The notes beneath the pieces are model-generated. The model had not been told where the DNA came from, did no database searches, and saw only the letters and a list, made by a program, of their open reading frames with translations. Position numbers and translations under genes: made by a program. From Alistipes sp. (lineage in GTDB: Bacteria > Bacteroidota > Bacteroidia > Bacteroidales > Rikenellaceae), in NCBI GenBank assembly GCA_017646625.1, contig JAGCMF010000001.1:32895-96894 (forward strand): a stretch of DNA of 64,000 nucleotides, read 5' to 3'. Below, piece by piece: positions 61,008 through 64,000 of the stretch (its first letter is position 1; the number at the start of each line of letters is the position of its first letter).

Positions 61008-62387
61008 ATGAGAAAGTTTTTTTCAATGATGGTAGCTTTGGCTGCCGTATTTACATTCGCTGCGTGTGAGAATGGTACTCCAGAGGAGCCAACTCCTTCA
61101 AAGGGTACAAAGATTGCTACTCCACAGGTAGAGATCTCTGACGTAGTTGAGGATGGTTTCACTGCAAAGTGGGGTGCTGTTGAGAACGCAAAGAGCTACT
61201 CTGTAGTTTTGTCAAAGGCTAACAGCTCAAAGACAGAGACACAGAATGTTACTGAGACATCTGTTACATTCTCTGGCCTTGGTATTGGTACTTACACTGT
61301 AAGTGTTAAGGCTATTGCTAACGAGGGTTACAAGGATTCTGACTACGCAAAGGCTACTACAGCTGTTGAGGGTGCTACTTCTGCAGAGTGGTTCGAGCTT
61401 TCAGTATTCGTTACTAATGACTATGCGTCAAAGGGTTACTACTCTTACAACTCAGTGTTCTACACAATGAAGGGTACAAATGTCACTTCTGTAAGCGTAA
61501 TGATTACAACAGCCGAGATCGCTGCAAGCTACACAACTGATGAGATTTTGTCACAGCTCCAGCCTATAGGTGCTGACGGCATTGCATCTATCAACACTGC
61601 AGAGGGTCTCTTCAGCGTGGTAGAGCCTTGCCCAGCAAATACGGAGTTTGTTTTCTATGCTTTGGCAGAGAATGCTGATGGTGCATCTGTATTTACTCAC
61701 AAGACTACAAAGACTACAGAGGTCGTTGTTCCTGAGGCATTTAAGCCATGGATTGGTACATACACTGCTTCATACACTAAGTTGGTATCAGGTGATGGTA
61801 CTATCACTGATACTACTGGCGAGTTCACATTGATCATGGATTATGATCCAGCAAATGATGCTCTTGCTGTTGGCGGTATTAGCGCAGCATTTGGTGTTAC
61901 TGCTCCTACACTCGCTTGGTTTAACGATGAGGGTACACTCGAGATTTATGCTGGTATCGGACTTGGTACAGTTCAGGGTTATGAGGTTAAATCAGCAATC
62001 TTTGGTAATTGGAGTGATTGGGACGAAACAACGCAAGCATGGATTTTGGATGAGCAAGGCCCATATGTCTTCGACGATTTCTGGCCAGCTTATAGTGTAG
62101 TTAAGGCTGCTGATGGCGCAATCACTGCAGAGCCATTGTCTATTGGATATGAATATCAGAATGAAGCAGGTGAGGCTTTAAAAGCTAAAATCGATGTTCT
62201 TTCTATAGGTCTCTTTGGCTTTAATGCTGAAGGTGTCGCTGCATGGGATAAAACATTCTACTCAGGTTCATGGAATCTCGTAAAGACTTCAGATGAAGTT
62301 ATTATTCCTGAGGATCCTGAGACCGCTGCATGCTCATACAATGCTGTTGAGACTATCTCTGTTGCAAAGAAGTCACTCGTATTCTAA
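61008..62387 (+). CDS. Fibronectin type III lipoprotein
   Basis: A 459-residue surface-type lipoprotein (signal MMVALAAVFTFAACE, Cys about 20). Residues about 38-125 form one fibronectin type III domain (VEISDVVEDGFTAKW, then YSVVLSK, then LGIGTYTVSVKAI). The remainder is beta-rich and unrecognised. From about residue 325 the codon choice changes from almost only GAG/AAG/CAG to many GAA/AAA/CAA. Such proteins often sit on the surface of gut Bacteroidetes and bind glycans or proteins; function is unknown. Confidence 0.75.
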   Translation: MRKFFSMMVALAAVFTFAACENGTPEEPTPSKGTKIATPQVEISDVVEDGFTAKWGAVENAKSYSVVLSKANSSKTETQNVTETSVTFSGLGIGTYTVSVKAIANEGYKDSDYAKATTAVEGATSAEWFELSVFVTNDYASKGYYSYNSVFYTMKGTNVTSVSVMITTAEIAASYTTDEILSQLQPIGADGIASINTAEGLFSVVEPCPANTEFVFYALAENADGASVFTHKTTKTTEVVVPEAFKPWIGTYTASYTKLVSGDGTITDTTGEFTLIMDYDPANDALAVGGISAAFGVTAPTLAWFNDEGTLEIYAGIGLGTVQGYEVKSAIFGNWSDWDETTQAWILDEQGPYVFDDFWPAYSVVKAADGAITAEPLSIGYEYQNEAGEALKAKIDVLSIGLFGFNAEGVAAWDKTFYSGSWNLVKTSDEVIIPEDPETAACSYNAVETISVAKKSLVF

Positions 62388-62407
62388 TCTAATTAGATTG
62401 CATATAA

Positions 62408-62442
62408 TGAGGCTGCTGGGCATTGCTCGGCAGCCTCTCTTG
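62408..62442 (+). terminator. Terminator after the fibronectin-type lipoprotein
   Basis: GAGGCTGC pairs with GCAGCCTC across a loop of about 14 bases and is followed by TCTTGTTT. Confidence 0.75.
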
Positions 62443-62506
62443 TTTCCTATTGTCACTAAAAAATGTAAAAAGTGGGTTAGTTGTTGTATTATTGATGAAA
62501 AATTTG

Positions 62507-62514
62507 TATATTTG
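62507..62514 (+). promoter_or_regulatory. -7 promoter box for deoC
   Basis: TATATTTG lies 22 bases before the deoC start; GTTG is present 20 bases upstream of it. Confidence 0.5.
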
Positions 62515-62536
62515 TAGTTAGAAAAAACGTGTGACT

Positions 62537-63412
62537 ATGGATTACGTTAAAGAGTTAGAGAAATATGCTCCCGCACATACCGAGGCTCAAGTGGCCAAGG
62601 AGGTAGCAAAGATTAAGATGGCGGCTAATCGCAATGGTAATGTCGATGTATATAAGTTCTGTTATTCGGCAATCGACCTTACTACATTGTCGTGCAACGA
62701 CTCGCAGGAGTCTGTTCAGGCATTTGTGCGAAAGGCTGTGGACTTCTACGAGAAGTATCCCCACATCCCTAATGTTGCCTCTATATGTGTCTATCCTCCA
62801 TTTGTTGAGACTGTAGGTCTTGAGGTTGATGGCACACCCATGCGTATAACAAGTGTTGCAGGTGCATTTCCCGCGTCGCAGAGCTTCATCGAGGTGAAGG
62901 CTCTCGAGGTGGCTATGGCCATAGAGAATGGTGCCGACGAGATCGACATCGTACTCACCCCTGGCATGATGCTCTCGGGTCACGAGGCGGAGGCTGCGGG
63001 CGAGGTGGCATTGCTCCGTGAGGAGGCGAAGGATGTAGTCCTCAAGGTCATAATAGAGTCGGGTGCTTTGAAGACCCCCGAGCTAATACGTCGCGCATCA
63101 CTAATATCTATGTTTGCGGGTGCCGACTTTGTTAAGACATCTACAGGTAAGATTGATGTTGCGGCCACTCCCGAGGCTGCCTTCGTGATGTGTCACGCTA
63201 TCAAGGACTACTACAATATGACAGGTCGTAAGGTGGGTTTCAAGGCTGCTGGTGGTGTTAAGACTCCCGAGGATGCAGCGTTGTACTATACTATCGTTGA
63301 GGAGGTTCTCGGCGAGGAGTGGCTAACAACAGACCTCTTCCGTATCGGTGCCTCGTCGGCCGCAAATAACCTAATCTCGGCTATCGAGGATAAGGATATA
63401 AAGTACTTTTAG
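62537..63412 (+). CDS. deoC: Deoxyribose-phosphate aldolase
   Basis: Cleaves 2-deoxyribose 5-phosphate to glyceraldehyde 3-phosphate and acetaldehyde in nucleoside salvage. The Schiff-base Lys lies in GADFVKTSTGKI, and the second Lys in GFKAAGGVKTPEDA; EIDIVLTPGMML carries the acidic residue. At 291 residues it is the longer class. The ATG at 62537 was preferred over GTG at 62531. No deoA or deoB is adjacent. Confidence 0.93.
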   Translation: MDYVKELEKYAPAHTEAQVAKEVAKIKMAANRNGNVDVYKFCYSAIDLTTLSCNDSQESVQAFVRKAVDFYEKYPHIPNVASICVYPPFVETVGLEVDGTPMRITSVAGAFPASQSFIEVKALEVAMAIENGADEIDIVLTPGMMLSGHEAEAAGEVALLREEAKDVVLKVIIESGALKTPELIRRASLISMFAGADFVKTSTGKIDVAATPEAAFVMCHAIKDYYNMTGRKVGFKAAGGVKTPEDAALYYTIVEEVLGEEWLTTDLFRIGASSAANNLISAIEDKDIKYF

Positions 63413-63494
63413 TGTCGTCTCTCCCTTCGTGGGTGGAGGTTTGGTATGTGCGAATGTGCAGCGCAAATGTGCTGCCATTCGCTTTTTTTTTGTG

Positions 63495-63715
63495 GTAAGG
63501 AGAGAGGCAGAGGGACACAGCGAGGTTGGGTATCAAAGGGCATAAAACGTCATAAAAGGGCACAAAAGGTGGGGCGTTGATGCGGACTTTTGTTTTTACC
63601 TTTTCTGACCCTTCTGCCCTTTGTGCCCTTTGTGCCCTTTTCATTCTCGGGTGTCAAGGGGCATAAAACGTCATAAAAGGTATCGCATTGTCTCTTTGTC
63701 TCAATACTGCCCCCG
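63495..63715. repeat. Family D array D6
   Basis: TCAAAGGGCATAAAACGTCA and CTTTTCTGACCCTTCTGCCC type arms surround a middle segment; a core TTCTCGGGTGTCAAGGGG is at about 63643. Sequence ends with CATTGTCTCTTTGTCTC, the inverse of the GAGACAA boundary. Confidence 0.7.
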
Positions 63716-63728
63716 CCATATAAAAACA

Positions 63729-63760
63729 CTAAAGGCGGCCCGAAGGTCGCCTTTAGTATT
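63729..63760 (-). terminator. Terminator after the DUF4295 gene
   Basis: CTAAAGGCG and CGCCTTTAG form a strong stem with a CCCGAAGGT-type loop, 30-60 bases beyond the gene stop on the minus strand. Confidence 0.7.
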
Positions 63761-63786
63761 AGTGCCACGAGGGCAGCTAATCCAAA

Positions 63787-63945
63787 TTATTTCTGTGCGA
63801 AGAAGTTCTTAATCTCCTCGTCATCCAAGATATTCTGTGACTGGAAAACGTATGCACCTGTCTTCTCTGACTTAACCATCTTGATGCACTTTGTGTACTT
63901 CTTTGCATTACCCGTCTTAAGGGTTGCAACTACTTTCTTTGCCAT
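63787..63945 (-). CDS. DUF4295 small basic protein
   Basis: A 52-residue Lys-rich protein, MAKKVVATLKTG at the start and NILDDEEIKNFFAQK at the end. DUF4295 proteins are specific to Bacteroidetes and are encoded directly behind rpmB-rpmG, as here, which suggests a ribosome-associated role; that role is not established. The gene is 20 bases behind rpmG. Confidence 0.88.
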   Translation of the reverse strand: MAKKVVATLKTGNAKKYTKCIKMVKSEKTGAYVFQSQNILDDEEIKNFFAQK

Positions 63946-63965
63946 ACTTTACCTACTTGTTAAAA

Positions 63966-64000
63966 TTACTTAATCTCACGGTGTAAAGTTACTCGCTTCA
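63966..64000 (-). CDS. rpmG: 50S ribosomal protein L33 (bL33), C-terminal end only
   Basis: The last ten codons (KRVTLHREIK, then stop) are visible; the rest lies beyond the window. The ending matches bL33 of Bacteroidetes, and the following DUF4295 gene supports the assignment. Confidence 0.75.
   Translation of the reverse strand, partial: KRVTLHREIK

Noticed and set aside
1-64000. tRNA or rRNA genes, prophage or integrated element
   Set aside because: No cloverleaf-like sequence, rRNA segment, integrase, transposase or phage structural gene was recognised on either strand.

Overview
The window reads as chromosomal DNA of a gut-type member of the Bacteroidota, probably Bacteroidales and possibly an Alistipes-like (Rikenellaceae) organism. 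The evidence is the Bacteroidota promoter pattern (a -7 box TAnnTTTG with TTTG about 19 bases upstream, seen before secDF, rpsO, DUF4831 and others), the fused SecDF, a DUF4295 gene beside rpmG, DUF4831 and DUF6562 proteins, many lipoproteins, and strong GAG/CAG/AAG codon preference. Genus is inference. No tRNA, rRNA, transposase, prophage or CRISPR array was seen.

Layout. 1-468: nfeD and the first codons of its partner gene, minus strand. 661-8124: a complete histidine degradation operon (ftcD, hutU, hutH, hutI) framed by a Dabb protein and a lipoprotein nitroreductase. 8932-11814: steroid 5-alpha-reductase, Old Yellow Enzyme reductase and short-chain dehydrogenase in one tight operon, the composition reported for bile acid/steroid A-ring reduction in gut Bacteroidetes; an AsmA-like protein, an FKBP isomerase and an AspT-family transporter follow. 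17518-31817: housekeeping genes htpG, lepA, a GH29 fucosidase, secDF, ybbR-like, coaE, folP, lolD-like, TIGR02757, trmN6-like, DUF4831 and a HEAT-like protein. 31996-36717 (minus): an operon of degenerate LytM protein, dxr, rseP and radA. 38438-41338: a large DUF6562/beta-helix surface lipoprotein. 41859-46054: two-component system divergent from a Pit-PhoU phosphate transporter whose promoter carries a Pho-box-like direct repeat. Then pgm, dnaA with a DnaA box in its promoter, a minus-strand group (apbE, diacylglycerol kinase, AraC regulator, dsbD), rpsO-pnp with a structured rpsO leader, an OmpA/TPR lipoprotein, a fibronectin-type lipoprotein, deoC, and DUF4295/rpmG.

The most unusual feature is a set of intergenic repeat families. 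Family A is a structured element of about 130 bp with eight recognisable copies plus two relics. It has conserved inverted ends, three internal hairpins, and central stems whose sequence differs between copies while pairing is kept. The first copy of each cluster begins at the TAA stop codon of the upstream gene, with zero spacing in four cases. Family C (two copies, about 120 bp, near-complete palindrome), a terminator-like hairpin H (four copies) and family D (arrays of ~10-bp units as inverted arms around a conserved core) sit in the same gaps. They look like non-autonomous repetitive elements or 3'-UTR structures; no mobilising enzyme is in the window.
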